NCBI GenBank assembly: GCA_941918925.1
Contig: OW799234.1
Span: 85,634,497-85,698,496, forward strand
Length of the DNA: 64,000 nucleotides
Source: Phyto melanocephala
Taxonomy: Eukaryota; Arthropoda; Insecta; Diptera; Rhinophoridae
Reading direction: 5' to 3'
In this document: positions 1-11,645 of the stretch, piece by piece
How the letters are laid out: the number at the start of each line of letters is the position of its first letter
Numbering within the stretch: position 1 is the stretch's first letter
Position numbers and translations under genes: made by a program
The notes under the pieces: model-generated
Databases searched by the model: none
What the model saw: the letters and a program-made list of their open reading frames with translations, nothing else
Told to the model about the DNA's origin: nothing

Positions 1-1055
1 CTTACATATGTACGTCTGTATGTGTAAAATTGTTTCCATTTAATTAAGCAAAAAATGCAAATTCGTTTTTAAATTTAATACTTTGTTCGACCCTGTTGTA
101 TTTTGTTGATTCTTATATCGTTGGTCTTTCTTTAACATGTTCCGAGAGGGGGGGGGGGGGTCTGTAGGGGTTTATTGTCTGTCCTTTTAATGTATTGTGT
201 TTTGTAAATGGAGTATGTTTGATAGCTTAAATAAATGTGTATGATTTAACATTAAGGATACATTTCCGAAGGCTAAAGAAAGAAAAGAACGCAACACACA
301 TAATAGCAACGAAATAAAACCAACCAACCAACCAACTACTTGGGGAGATTTTATATTTTTGCAAAAGTTCTTCTCAAGTTTAAAAGAAAATATTGAAAAG
401 AATGTATGCATAAAGTTAATAAAAAGAAATGCGTTAATGAAATGTACAATAATTTCATTGAAAAGTCACGTTTCGTGGTAAATACCTCTAACAATAGCTA
501 TAGTTGTTGGGGGGCAGCGATAAATGTTGATTTGTATTCCAAAACAGTTTAATACAAATACAACTTTTGTTTTTTTTGTCGTTAAGGACACGTTCACACT
601 CATAAACACACGCTCTTTTACACACATCTAAATGTCAATGAATATTTTTAAACTAAATTCCATACAACTCGGTCACACACAACTGATGTTTCTCATACAT
701 AAAGCTCATGTGTGTGTGTGTGTATATATGAGTGTGATACATATTTTACATTTTTAACTGGCTAACTGGTCAAAACTGTTAACATTTAACCAACGGGATG
801 ATGCAAAAAAAAAAAGAAAAGAAGGACATCTCTATTTCATTTACAGTGCGAGACAAATATGTGAAGTGTTTGTCGGCATAACATTGAGATCAGTGAGTTT
901 GGTAGCGTTGGGTTTTCTATAAACGAATTTAGGTACATCAGGTCAAAAACTACAAACTACATGATTTTAATCATCCAAAAATCAAATTGGCAAATAAAAT
1001 CATATAACAAACACTTACACACATATATACGATCACTTACGCATCTGTTGTCTGG
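1..1055. other. AT-rich flank, no gene seen
   Basis: I see no coding signal here. The stretch contains a 13-G run at 148-160, a short GT microsatellite near 708-723 and homopolymer tracts. Short open frames are not supported by codon structure or homology. It ends where a LINE 3' fragment begins. Confidence 0.5.
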
Positions 1056-2400
1056 TGGCCGTAGGCCTCTCAGGCGACGATTAGGCGGAAGTTGGACGGG
1101 GTTCAAAGGATTGCTTGCATTGGTATATGTGGCGCGATACGTACCACACCAACGCAAGCGATGGAGGCAATGCTGGGATTGCTGCCGTTGGACTTATTTG
1201 TAAGGGAGACGGCGGCAAGATCGGCGATTCGGATGCGAAGCGATGTCATGTCATGTGGTATCGGTTTTGGGGCATAGGAGAATCCTGGACCTCGTGGATA
1301 AAGAGGTTAGGGAGGCTCAGATGCCGATGGAGCGCATGAGTCGGCTGAAAATGGTCGAAAGGCTACATCACACGCTCATAGCGGATGGATGGGATGATGG
1401 GTCCTTTGTGGACGGAAGGGCAGGTGCTGGTGTGTACTCATCTGAGTTGAACTTATCCTACACCCTGAATCTGGGGGAGTACGTGTCAGTCTATCAGGCA
1501 GAAATGCTTAGTTTGCTCCACGCGTTGACCCACCTGTTGGAATGTCGAATGTATGGGAAGAGAATTCTTATTGCACTTGACAACCAGTCGTAAAACGTAT
1601 GCAGCGGATAGATGTGAACTCCTCTTTGGTGCTTGAGTGTGTTCTAAAGCTCAATAGGTGTGCCTCTACGAATGAGGTAACGCTGATGTGTGTTAAGGGA
1701 CACGTGGGCATAGCTGGGAATGAGGCTGCTGACGAACTTGCGAAGAAGGGGTCTGAGGCTGCATTCTGCGGACCGGAACCTAGAACTGCTCTGGGTATTG
1801 GGTTAGTGCGGGCGAAGATCTTTCAATGGGTGAACTCTATGAACTTGCGAAGGCGGATGGATGGAACCACGTGTAGACAGGCTCGTATGGTGCTTAGGGA
1901 GCCACTGGGCAGGGGTGCAGCGAAGATACTCGGTTTTAATCGGAGTATGATGAGGTAACTTCAAATATCATCTGAAGAGGATGCGGATCGTGGATGATGA
2001 TATTTGTAGAATGTGCCTGGAGGATGCCGAGACGGCAGCGCATGTAGTATACGAGTGTCCGGTGTTGGCGAGCGGAAGATTAAGGATCACAGGCAAGCAC
2101 ACTTTAAGTGTGAGTGCGATGAGGGACCTTAGTCTGAGGGAGATGCTGGCGATTACAAAGGACTGTGCGATGAGGATTGTCGACAATCACCAGTCGGCAG
2201 TGTGAAATCGTTTTCCTAGTCCAGAGCAAACGCCGGTTGTGGCGCGGGACTCAGTAATTGAAGGTAGACACGAAATCACTGAGGAGCGAAGGGGGTCGAA
2301 AAGGGACCCGTGATAGTAGTGGTCTGCTTCGATATTCCCCCTACATGTATATACACATATTTGGCTCGCACTGTAGCAGCAGTTAAAGGTTGGGAGTAGT
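1056..2400 (+). pseudogene. 5'-truncated I-superfamily LINE ORF2 remnant (RT tail, RNase H, C-terminal zinc motif)
   Basis: This is the 3' part of a non-LTR retrotransposon pol gene spread over several frames. At about 1080-1200 the frame reads VQRIACIGICGAIRTTPTQA, the conserved end of the reverse transcriptase in R1/I-type LINEs. At 1390-1590 there is an RNase H core (DGS-like start, AGAGVYSSE, YQAEMLSLLHAL, ALDNQS). The second RNase H block follows at 1680-1760 (VKGHVGIAGNEAADELAK). A CCHC-like motif (CRMCLEDAETAAHVVYEC) lies at about 2009-2060. At least three frame changes and a stop after ALDNQS make it dead. A noncoding tail and a T-rich run follow to about 2417. It probably belongs to the I/LOA/R1 group; the clade cannot be fixed without alignment. 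Confidence 0.85.
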
Positions 2401-2853
2401 TTTTTTTTTTTTTTTTAAGAATGAAGTGAATGTAAATTGTCATAAAAGGTTTTTTTTCCTTAAGCTTCTACGCAATATTAGAAGAGCTTATTTATAGACG
2501 TATTAAATAACAATTTTAAGTTGACAATATGAAAGATTTTTTTTAGTTTTTATTTTCTGATTTTTGGAAACTTTTCGCGTACTAAATATACTATGGTACG
2601 ATTACATTACAAAGATATAAGAAAATAAACTGAAAAAAATTCGACATTCGAAAAATTAACATTTAGAAAAAAACCGCCAGCTGAAAGAGGAAAAAACCGG
2701 GTTTTCCACCGGTTGTAAAACCGAGTCGTTCACCCTAATACACACACACAATACAATTTATTGTTGAGAAATTTGTTAAGAGACCATTCAAATACACAAC
2801 AACCTTTTATAATTCTCATTTAGTTTAACACGCTCAGAGTATAAGTAATAATA
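2401..2853. other. AT-rich spacer
   Basis: Homopolymer T and A runs, no coding signal and no terminal repeats that I can pair. Confidence 0.4.
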
Positions 2854-3094
2854 GGGGAAATCACCCTTCGTTGCAAACAGCTCATGCAAATGTTGTAGAT
2901 CTTGCAAGTCTAGTATATATATTCTTAAGTTTGCAACAACGCAAAAACAATATACACTAAAATTACATTTCCCACACAAGCACTTATTTCCAATACTAAA
3001 AACAGTTGGAAATTTTTAAAAGCAACGTTTGCAATAGAATATATAAGAAAGACTTGCAAGATCTGCCACATTTGCAAAGAAGAGTGATTACCGC
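2854..3094 (+). mobile_element. MITE, long-TIR family A, copy 1
   Basis: The two ends are inverted copies over about 60 bases: GGGGAAATCACCCTTCGTTG at the left against AAGAGTGATTACCGC at the right. Both arms also carry CTTGCAAGATCT-type sequence and TATATATTC. A second copy in the opposite orientation lies at 28199-28462, which defines the family. There is no coding capacity. TAAT lies at or near both edges and may be a target duplication. Confidence 0.75.
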
Positions 3095-4512
3095 TAATGT
3101 TTTTAACAGTGATGTTATAGCGATTCATTAGCAAACTGATGACTTATTTATTTTCACTGATTTTTAAAAAATAATTAAAGCGAATTTTAGGCCTTAACAG
3201 AACCGAACGATTTGTGTAAGCTCTTAATATTAAGGGTTTTAATATCAAGTACTAATTTAATTCTTCTTAAAAACAAGTTCACTGAAGAATTTAACTGTTC
3301 TTGTTGTTGTTTATAAAGCTTTTTCCGGCTCGGTCATTACTGATTTGTTAGATATGAAAATTACTGTTGAACAAAAGAATTTTTTTTGGTTCAAATTTTT
3401 TCTTCTCATTTTTAAAATAGTCTTCGTAATAAATTTGTTTTTTTTTTGCTTTTTTTTACATCTCAAAATGTTGTTCTTTCAGCTATTTTCTTTGGAGCTA
3501 TTGCTGCGCTGTTTTTTCTTTTCTTTAAATCTTTGTTTTTTTCTTCTTCATTTTCTTCACAATTATAAAGTTATGAAGCTGAAAATTGATGTTGCCATTA
3601 TTCCATTATTGTTTTCTTTCTCTTCTGATTCCACTTTGTTTTTCTCACATACACCCTCTCCCTCTTCCTATGCTTTTTGTGCCATCTTCTACAGACAACT
3701 TAATTCCAAGTATTATTCAAACTACAGCATTTAAGTCTAAGTTTATATGTGTAATTTTTAACCCTTTAAAGAATAGAATATTTTCTTTGTTATTTGTCTT
3801 TTAATAAAGATTTCAGTTGGCTTTTTTTCCCCTTGAATATCAAGGACGATAAAATTTCTTTATTTGAGCATCTTGAAAGATATTTATTTGATCAAGGTAG
3901 GGCCCTAAAAATTTTCGCATTTGTTTTTCTGTGAATAATGGCGTAACTTCTACACAGACAATAATAAGAACCAAAAACAAAAAACCGAATTGTATGGAGT
4001 TGGTCATTAAAGGGTTAAAAGAAATTCCTTTTATTTTGAGTTTTTTTTTTGTTACCATCATAGGTTTTATGTGAATGTGAAACTCTAAAATGGTGTTAAA
4101 TTCTCTATTGTTTTAGTAGTAGTAGTTGTTGTTTTTGTTGTTGGTGGTGGTGCTATTTTGAATAGACTTAATTTTGTGTGACTTGAAAAATGTGTCTGGA
4201 AACAAAAGGGGAAAATTGTGTAAAATAAATTAAAAAAAAAACATGAAAAAAACAAAACGCATAAATAAAATTATTACAAAATTAATAGAGTCTAAACAAT
4301 TATAAAGAAATCTTTGTAATTTAAGCAAAAAAAAAAAGGTTTGTTGTTCAACACTGACATCGAAATTTTTGTTTCGAAAAATTCTACAAGTGCTTTGTTT
4401 TCAATAAACTAAACCAAAATTATAGGTATCGCTTAAGGAAATTGTTAATCAATTCTTAATTTATTTAAAGAAAAATTTTATATTTTTTTTTTTCAAAATA
4501 TAAATTTATACA
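3095..4512. other. T-rich noncoding stretch
   Basis: Open frames here (for example 3345-3734) are products of TTT-rich sequence, giving only Phe/Leu-rich translations. I see no splice-consistent exon. A short run of GTTGTTGTT/GGTGGTGGT lies near 4120-4150. Confidence 0.45.
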
Positions 4513-4905
4513 TTTTTATACCCTCCACACGACAGTGTCAACATTTTTTAAACTCCAAAAATAATTTGTAAACACGCTAAAGATACCAAATTATAAGCCG
4601 TAATCCCAGTAATTATTTCTAAGAAAAACTAAGAAATCGGTTTGAAAACAACTGAGATATAAGCACAAAAGTACAACTGCTTTGGTGTTTTTCTTAAAAT
4701 TTACAAACGGAAATCGATATTTTTCAGTTTCAATACAACCGAGAGGGTCAATATCGGGATCAAATGAAAGGGTTTGAGTTTTAAAATATAGTTAGATATA
4801 AAGAGAAAAAAATCCAAGATGGCGTCCTAGATTAAATGGCGAATATATAAGTCAAATATAGTAGTTACGACTTTATACCCTTCAATCCCCACAATATAAA
4901 TGCTT
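4513..4905 (-). mobile_element. DINE-like element fragment (Helitron-associated)
   Basis: It starts with TTTATACCCTCCACACGACA, the reverse complement of the 3' hairpin end seen at 10430-10452. The body matches 9195-9540 in reverse complement, including a TAATTTGGTAT block and the phrase CCAAGATGGCGTC. The 5' end with the palindromic GGCCGTGCC hairpin is missing. Confidence 0.7.
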
Positions 4906-5282
4906 ATGGCCAAAGTCCAGGCATTTGTGGATGCTTTTTTTGCTTAAGAGGGGTACTTTTCTTTTCTTGCACTGCGTGCTTTCATAACTTGCTGCAAAAG
5001 CCTATTTCGCACTCTCCTGCTAATCAATGGTGCTATCATCTCATTTTTTAGTTTCGTCGATGAGAAAAATGTTTTTGTTTAGCGAGTCGTATTAGACTTG
5101 TCCCACCTATCGCTTGTTGTAAGCTTTTTGTCTCTGGTTTAAAGCAAAAAATATACTTTTTATAGCACTCCATTATTGTAACAATTTCGGACATGTTACT
5201 TTCCTTCTGTCCTAAAATTTTTAATAATTGTTCTGTCTGTAGAATGTACACCACGACCCAATATGTTTTAAATTACACTTAA
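4906..5282. other. Spacer, no feature recognised
   Basis: Mixed sequence with a short minus-strand open frame (5048-5254) that shows no domain and no codon bias. I do not call it a gene. Confidence 0.35.
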
Positions 5283-5537
5283 ATATCTGTGGCTTGTAGC
5301 TAAAAGGGCCAATGTCAAAATATTTACTTTTGAGAAAATTGAAATTGAACTTCAACTTTTATAGATGCTTTCATAGTGACATTGGCCAGCATTTTATTTA
5401 TGAAGCTGTTCTGGGTTAAGTATGACTTTAGCTGTTTTACCATAATGAAATAGAGCAAGAAAACAAATCTAATGCAATGATTAATTCAAAAGAGCAAAAA
5501 AGTGACATTGGCCCTTTTAGCTCCAAGCCACAGATAT
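5283..5537. mobile_element. 255-bp MITE with 35-bp TIRs, TA-type
   Basis: The left end begins ATATCTGTGGCTTG and continues AGCTAAAAGGGCCAATGTCA. The right end is its reverse complement with one mismatch over 35 bases. If the outer TA is the target duplication, the element itself starts TCTGTGGCTTG, as in Tc1/mariner MITEs. No coding capacity. Confidence 0.85.
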
Positions 5538-5800
5538 AATGTAATTAACATATTGCGATAATTTCGTATTGAATTTATTTGATTTATTGAAACGTTTCTT
5601 AATTAACTTTTACAACAATAATAAATTTAAGAATTTCCATTTTTATTTTCAACTAAAATAACGTCTTTACGCGATCAGCGAACGTTAGAAGTGACATCTT
5701 TGGATTTATAAAAGCAAAGCCCCTTTATCATTCTTTGCATTTCGTTTATACTTAAGCCAGTAGTAAACGAAATGTAAAAAGTCACATACGCATGTTGCTG

Positions 5801-5971
5801 TGACGTAATTTTGACGTCATCATAAAGCATAATTGTATTCGCTTCGGCTACATGCACTTGCATTTTTTTTAACTAAAATACATGTCGTGTAATATCAAAA
5901 TCTTACCGCATGCAGCCACTGCGACTATTTTAAAAAATGTAACCAAAGTGCTGAACATTTTAGTGACGTCA
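5801..5971. promoter_or_regulatory. Cluster of CRE-like sites (TGACGTCA)
   Basis: Two perfect palindromic TGACGTCA octamers (5812-5819 and 5964-5971) and one TGACGTAA (5801-5808) lie within 171 bases of AT-rich DNA. TGACGTCA is the classical CREB/ATF bZIP site. Whether these act on any gene is unknown; the nearest host exon is 12 kb downstream. Confidence 0.3.
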
Positions 5972-6093
5972 GACCCACATGTGCATGTGGATTTTTACAT
6001 TAGTGATTAGATTTTTAGTTAGTGCCAACCTTGGCCTCCGTGAAATTTTTAGTACAAGGGGCCAAAGGCTGGTTTTTTGAAGCAGTTTGAGTT

Positions 6094-6330
6094 TAGGTTA
6101 GGTTAGGTTGAAAAGTAGGGGCACTAAAAGCCCAAACCCTTGACAGGTATACACTTATGCCCAATTGGCATGATGTGCGTTCCATATGAATAGAATAGTT
6201 AGAATAGAAAAAGAATAGGAGAGGAGAAAATAAAGAGAAGCAGACCAGTCCAGAGTTTCTGGCGGGAATCGAACCCGCAACCCCCAAACTAGCAGACCAG
6301 CACACTATTGACTAGTCCACCGGGGCAACA
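6094..6330 (-). repeat. tRNA-headed SINE
   Basis: Read on the minus strand, the head at about 6330-6250 carries RNA polymerase III promoter boxes: an A-box-like GTGGACTAGTCAATAG and a B box GGTTCGATTCCCGCC. A short body follows and the element ends in a (CCTAA)-type tail (6093-6110). These are the features of a tRNA-derived SINE. No functional tRNA fold is evident because the 3' acceptor side is replaced by SINE body. Confidence 0.8.
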
Positions 6331-7249
6331 TTTACCGTTATGCTTAAGAAACATTTTGCCATGTCGTTTCTATTATATTTTCCTACACTGTAAATTGAAA
6401 AATTTTAATTTGAAGACAATTTTAATGAAAATGTAATTTTAAAGAATTTTAAGCCTCTTTTGGTCAATCGTTGCTACAAACGCTTTTTTATATACGGCGT
6501 TTTGACAAATTTTTTTTTTTTGAAGCCAGACATTGAGAAAAACTAAATTTTCAAGTTCCTTTCAATACGGCAGTATTTTAAAAGAATTTTTACCTAAAAT
6601 AATTGCATATAATTTTTTTTTTTTTAATTTATTGTTTACACAAATTTCTTCTGGCTCTTCTTTATCTTTAAATAAAAATATTCTGTAATAAATTTAACTT
6701 GTCACCTCTAGGAAACTCTATTTATGTGTAATTTAATCGAAAAAGAAATTCTACCATTACGCAGCTGATGGCTAGCAGCTGTTTAATGAGAAAATTCCAC
6801 ACCGAAAAGGTCGACTTACTTACGTGCATATGTACATAAGTATGTATGTGTACAGGTTTTAAAACGTACCACAAAATATGATCGGTGATCGTAAGATTAG
6901 AATATTATACCTAAAACAGCCATTAAGGGTTTGTTTTCATTCATCTTGGTGTGCATCTTTTTTATAGACATTATTAATGAACGATAACTAGTTACACAAT
7001 GCAATGCACGTTTTAATAATCGCATGTTTATTAAAACTATCTATTGAATTGTTGTATGTTGTATGTATGTATAGAGTGTGGTAAGTAAAGATATAAAAAT
7101 AGTACACCACGTTTTCATGGGCAATAGTAGCAGAGAAAGAAATCAATGAGGTGTCAATAAAGTTTCCAATACGACACCAGCAACATTATGATTCGGCCGT
7201 TTTTTGATATTTGTAAAAAAAAAATAATAAAAAGTTAATAAATTTTATA
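6331..7249. other. AT-rich spacer
   Basis: No coding signal. It contains a short GTAT-type run near 6830-6850 and 7050-7070. Confidence 0.4.
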
Positions 7250-8318
7250 TAAAGCGTGATCCATTTTGAGGTTCCCTACTTTTTTAAAGAAAAGAACATA
7301 CAGAAAACTCATATTTAATGGGGAATGTTTATTATCATTTGAAAGAACATTCTTTGGCATTTATTTTTTGAAGATTATGTCTATCAAATGTTGGCCGTTG
7401 CTACGTCGCAGATGGTCCATATGTTGAGTTAAATTTTCGATGACTCGTTCGAGCATTTCGACTGGTAACTGGCGAATGACACGCCTGATATCTTCCTCCA
7501 AGGCCTGAATCGAAATCACGCCACGATAACGGTCGCCATTGACGGTTACGTTCGCACCGGCATCATTTTTAAAGAAATATGAACCGATGATTCCTCCAGA
7601 ACCCAAACCACACCAAACCGTTGCTTTTTCTGGATGAAGTGGTAGTTCTTGAATCTCTTCAGGTTGCTCTTCGTCCCAAATGCGGCAATTTCGTTTGTTT
7701 ACATACCCATTGAGCCAGAAATAGGCCTCATCGCTGAACAAAATTTGCCTCGAAAACGTCAGATCTTCTTGGAACTTTTCAAGAGCCCATAGAGCGAAGC
7801 AATGTCGCGTGGGAAGATCGAGCGGCTTCAGTTGTTGCACAAGCTGTATTTTGTACGTTTTCAATTTAAGATTTTGACGTAAAATGCGACATGTCGTTCT
7901 ATACGTCAGACCGAGTTGCTGCGAACGGCGCCGAATCGACTCTCCACGGTCTTTGTGTACACTCTCAGCTACGGCCGCTATATTTTCTTCACAGCGTGCT
8001 GGACGTGGTCTATTCGGTCGAATATTAATATTAATGAATGCTGAGTCTCAAAATGGGTGATGGTGTTGCGAATAGTACGCTCAGTAGGCCGATTATGTTG
8101 ACCACAAGTTGAGCGAAGTGCACGAAACACATGCCTCACAGAACGTGAATTTTCGTAATAAAGTTGAACGATTTGTAAACGTTGTATAGGCGTAAGTCTT
8201 TCAATTATGAAATGCCAAACAATACTAAACAAAAATAACATGACACGACTCACACGTGATCTGTCAAAAAAAGTCTATTGAAAAAAGTATCTCTACTTGA
8301 ATCACCCATTTTAATTGG
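7250..8318 (-). pseudogene. Mariner-like transposase (DUF4817 type), core-deleted relic
   Basis: The N-terminal helix-turn-helix begins at 8216 on the minus strand (ERLTPIQRLQIVQLYYENSR), typical of the DUF4817/HTH domain in these Tc1/mariner relatives. A frameshift near 8010-8030 is followed by RPARCEENIAAVAESV and then a continuous frame to 7361. The first catalytic aspartate is visible in FSDEAYFWLNG, and NDAGANVTVNGDRYR follows. The reading then jumps from YRGVIS to IQALEEDIRR, so the block with the second and third catalytic residues is deleted. Ends share TACTTTTTT in inverted orientation (about 7280 and 8295) but boundaries are approximate. Confidence 0.85.
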
Positions 8319-8689
8319 TGAATTCACAAGGTGTGCTATCATGTCGTTTTTTCGCAATATCATAAATTCTCAAATGTTTTAAAATTAATGAAAAGTATTA
8401 AATTGTTAATTGTATACTTTTATTTAAAAATTATGACAATACGACAATACGTGTCGTAATGACTCTTTAAAAATTCTCAAGTGTTGGGTACTACACACAT
8501 GCATATACTGTCATTAATTGTATTATATTGATAAATACTAATAAAATAAAATAATTTAAAAATAAAATAAATGAAAATTTATTATAACTGGTGAATTCAC
8601 CAAATGTGTCGTGTTTTTATAATTTTTCATATCTTAAAAGTGGTTTAAAAATATTGTATTACGCGTTGTAAAATTAAACCATTTTTAAA
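8319..8689. other. AT-rich spacer with GGTGAATTCAC palindromes
   Basis: Two copies of GGTGAATTCAC (about 8320 and 8590) in the same neighbourhood suggest an old small element, but I cannot define its ends. Confidence 0.3.
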
Positions 8690-8868
8690 ATATCGGGAGG
8701 CTTCAAAAAGTTGATTTCAACATACACACGGGCAGACGGACAGACCCCCTATTCATAAGCTTTCAGAAAATATATACTTTATGGGGTCGGAAATGAAAAT
8801 TGTAGAAATTTCACACGGAATGACAAACCTATATATACCCTTTTTCACTGTGTGAAGGGTATAAAAAG
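8690..8868 (+). mobile_element. DINE-like element, 3' end only
   Basis: This is the 3' part of the family: GTTGATTTCAACATACACAC, a short GGACAGAC-type run, TTTCAGAAAATATATACTTT and the terminal hairpin CACTGTGTGAAGGGTATAAA. The next copy of the same family begins within a few bases, so the two lie head to tail. Confidence 0.8.
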
Positions 8869-10455
8869 AAACAAGTAAGAGAGTTATATTCGCCCGTGCC
8901 GAATCTGATAATAGCCTTCACGGTCATGTAAATAGGTATAAGGACTACATCGTAGCTTAGCCAAGATCTTAGATTTCATATAATACGATATTTTCTTTAT
9001 TATTTCCGACGTCATCTTTGATTTTGAATTTTTTACATCGTTACTGTATTTTACTAGTCAAGCCCTTTAATTTGATACCCATATTGTTGGGGTTAAAAAA
9101 ATTCGCTCCGCCATATTGTTTCAGACGCCATATTGGATTTTAAATTTTTTATAGTGTACAACAATGTACTAATCGAGCGCTTTTTTAGTACCAATATTGT
9201 GGGTGTTAAAGGGGACAAAGTCGTAACTACTATATTTGACTCATATATTCGCATTTGATCTAGACGCCATCTTGATTTTTTTTCATAGCTAACGATATTT
9301 AAATACTTAAGCCCTATCATTTAATTCCCATATTGACTCTCTTTGCTTTCTAGAAAACGAAAAATGTCTATTTTTGTTAGCAAATTGTAGGAAAAATACC
9401 GAAACAGTTGTACTCTGGTGTTTATATCTCAGTTGGTTTCAAAACGATTTGTTAGTTTATTTCTTATAAATAATTTCTAAGATTACGGCTGATAATTTGG
9501 TATGTTCAGCGTGTTCAAAAAATATTTACAAGTTTTAAAATTTTTTTATATATTTAAAAAATATATTTTTTTTCAAATAATATTTGCCTATAACTTTGCC
9601 AATTAGTGACCAATTTGTCCTGATATTGACGGGTCACTGGATGTTAAGCAAATACAAGTCGACTCGGACTTCCATCGAGCGACCATTTTCGCAGCTGTCG
9701 GGATAGAGAGAAGGAGGAATCGGTTTTCCACATTCTTTGCGAATGTCCTGCACTGGCGGCTTAAAGACACAGATTTCTGGGCAAACATGCACTGGATGGC
9801 CTCTCTGCGATATCTGAAGTTAGTCTGAATTACCTACTGAGATACCTCACGATCACGGGGTATCTAGTATCTTAAATACTCTTGGATTTATTCTGAGACA
9901 CATTGGAGCTGACGAGTGATGTGGTCCTGTCAAAACGGAGTCATGCAGACTCTACTTGACTGTTTGCGTGCAGCGAACTACCACGGTAACCAACCAACCA
10001 ACCAACCAATTTGTCCAAAATTTGTCATAAGTATCTCCAGAGGCATAACAAATTTATAAATAGTAACAACCGTGTCTTTAAATTATCCTAGGGCTGAAAA
10101 ATTTTAATTTTTGTTGTAAAAATAACCAAAGAAACAGAGGCAGTCGGGTTTATTTGCTCATATCTCAGAAAATTATGGGGCGATTATACTGATTTCCAAT
10201 ACCGATCTGCTCTCAAATATTTCTGATATTTTGATACCTTACTCGGGTCTTGGTGATGTCGGGGGGAGAGGCTTCAAAAAGTCGATTTCAACATACACAC
10301 AGACAGACGGATAATGCTTAATCCCCTATTTAGAAGCTTTTAGAAAATGTATACTTTGTAGGGTCGGAACTGAATATTGTAGAAATTTCATACGAAATGA
10401 CAAACCTATATACATACATATACCCTTTTACACTGTCGTGTGCAGGGTATAAAAA
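8869..10455 (+). mobile_element. Near full-length DINE-like element with a nested LINE
   Basis: The 5' end is AAACAAGTAAGAGAGTTATA followed by the hairpin around CGCCCGTGCCGAATC. The 3' end is CACTGTCGTGTGCAGGGTAT. The interior matches the fragment at 4513-4905. A 385-bp LINE fragment (9621-10005) splits it. It has no coding capacity. Helitron-associated DINE-1/mini-me elements of flies share the ATAAAGTATATATTTTCTG-type 3' block; the assignment to that family is by this resemblance. Confidence 0.75.
9621..10005 (+). mobile_element. 5'-truncated I-type LINE 3' end with 11-bp target duplication
   Basis: The insert is flanked by CCAATTTGTCC at 9610-9620 and 10006-10016. It encodes the C-terminal zinc motif of an I-type LINE (EESVFHILCECPAL), homologous to the region near 2009-2060. 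The tail is (CCAA)n. Target duplication, 5' truncation and simple tail are the signature of target-primed reverse transcription. Confidence 0.85.
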
Positions 10456-11645
10456 CAATTTATTTTTTCTGTCAGTGTTCTTCAACTTTGCGATTGTCGC
10501 GTTTTACTACGCTGTATCTTATTCTGTAGTTTCAATTCTTATTTTTTGAGAATAAAATATAAATTTGGCGTGGACCAGAATAATACAAAAAAAATACCGT
10601 TTCTTTTCACGTCAAATTGTCACGTCAAATTATCAGTGTTTGAAGAGAATACAGGCAATAAGCGCGTAGTTAGTGAGATATTTTGTGATTCGTTTAAAGG
10701 CACGTGCCTTTGCACCTTCAAATGAAAATATAAAAAGTTATTTTAAGCAACATTTTTATTGAGGGTACGTATGTATGTGTGACTGTATATTTGAATAATT
10801 TAATTGAAAGCCAAATTCTGGCGAATGTAATTGATATATTGATAATATATTTTAGTCCGTAGGTTATCTGGTTACTGGGTCATAAAATAAATAACTGTGA
10901 GTTGTTATAATTTTATGTTAATTAGATATTATGGATATTTATAATTTCAATAATCTTAACCTGTATATTTATAACCACAATTTTACAATATGTATGTATG
11001 TATGTATCTACAGATATCTGTAATAACTGGTTGTTAATATATTTTAAAACATTCAAGTACATACATAAATACAAATTTATTTTGTTTGCATTTAATTGAG
11101 TGTTTAATGTTTGTTTGTTTTTTTTTCTAAATAAAAGGAAATTCGCTTCCTTTCCATTTATTAGGGAACATATTTTTTTATTTTTGTAAAACGGTTAAAA
11201 GCAAACATAAAACGTAAAAACATACATATTGTATTATTTACTTTGTTAAAGTTGTTGTTATTATTATGTTTTATATCGTAATACAGTTCAAATATTTCTG
11301 TTTTAGTATAAAAATGTTTTTTTAAAAAAACCAGGTGTTTTTTCTCCACACCATTATTGGTTTTGAAAATACAGTTGTGAGCATAAAAACTGCAACTCTG
11401 TGATATACAACTTTATATTGAATCTCTTTCAAAATAACGGCAACCAATTCATCTCTTCTTTGGGTTGTAGTTTCTTTTGTTTGTGATTAAACAATTTAAC
11501 AACATTTTGCTTTAGTTTATGTTACTCGAAGTTTAAAATTTGATATTGAAGATCAAAAGAAAAAAGTTAAAGAAACAGCCATAAAAGTAAGTTAATTATT
11601 GCTTTTAAGATAGAAGTTGTCCAATTTGTATACTCTTCACACAGT
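10456..11645. other. AT-rich spacer
   Basis: No coding signal. It contains GTAT microsatellite tracts near 10990-11005 and an E-box palindrome listed separately. Confidence 0.4.
10696..10711. promoter_or_regulatory. E-box inside a 16-bp perfect palindrome
   Basis: AAAGGCACGTGCCTTT is self-complementary over 16 bases and centres on CACGTG, the canonical site for Myc/Max and Mnt/Max dimers. It lies about 7 kb upstream of the SID exon of Mnt. Autoregulation is only a possibility; other CACGTG hexamers occur elsewhere in the window by chance or in transposons. Confidence 0.3.

Noticed and set aside
3345..3734. 129-codon frame, Phe/Leu-rich
   Set aside because: Arises from poly-T sequence; no start context, domain or splice support.
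6093..6110. TTAGGTTAGGTTAGG run resembling the arthropod telomere repeat
   Set aside because: It is the tail of a tRNA-headed SINE read in reverse. Flies lack TTAGG telomeres and the run is short.
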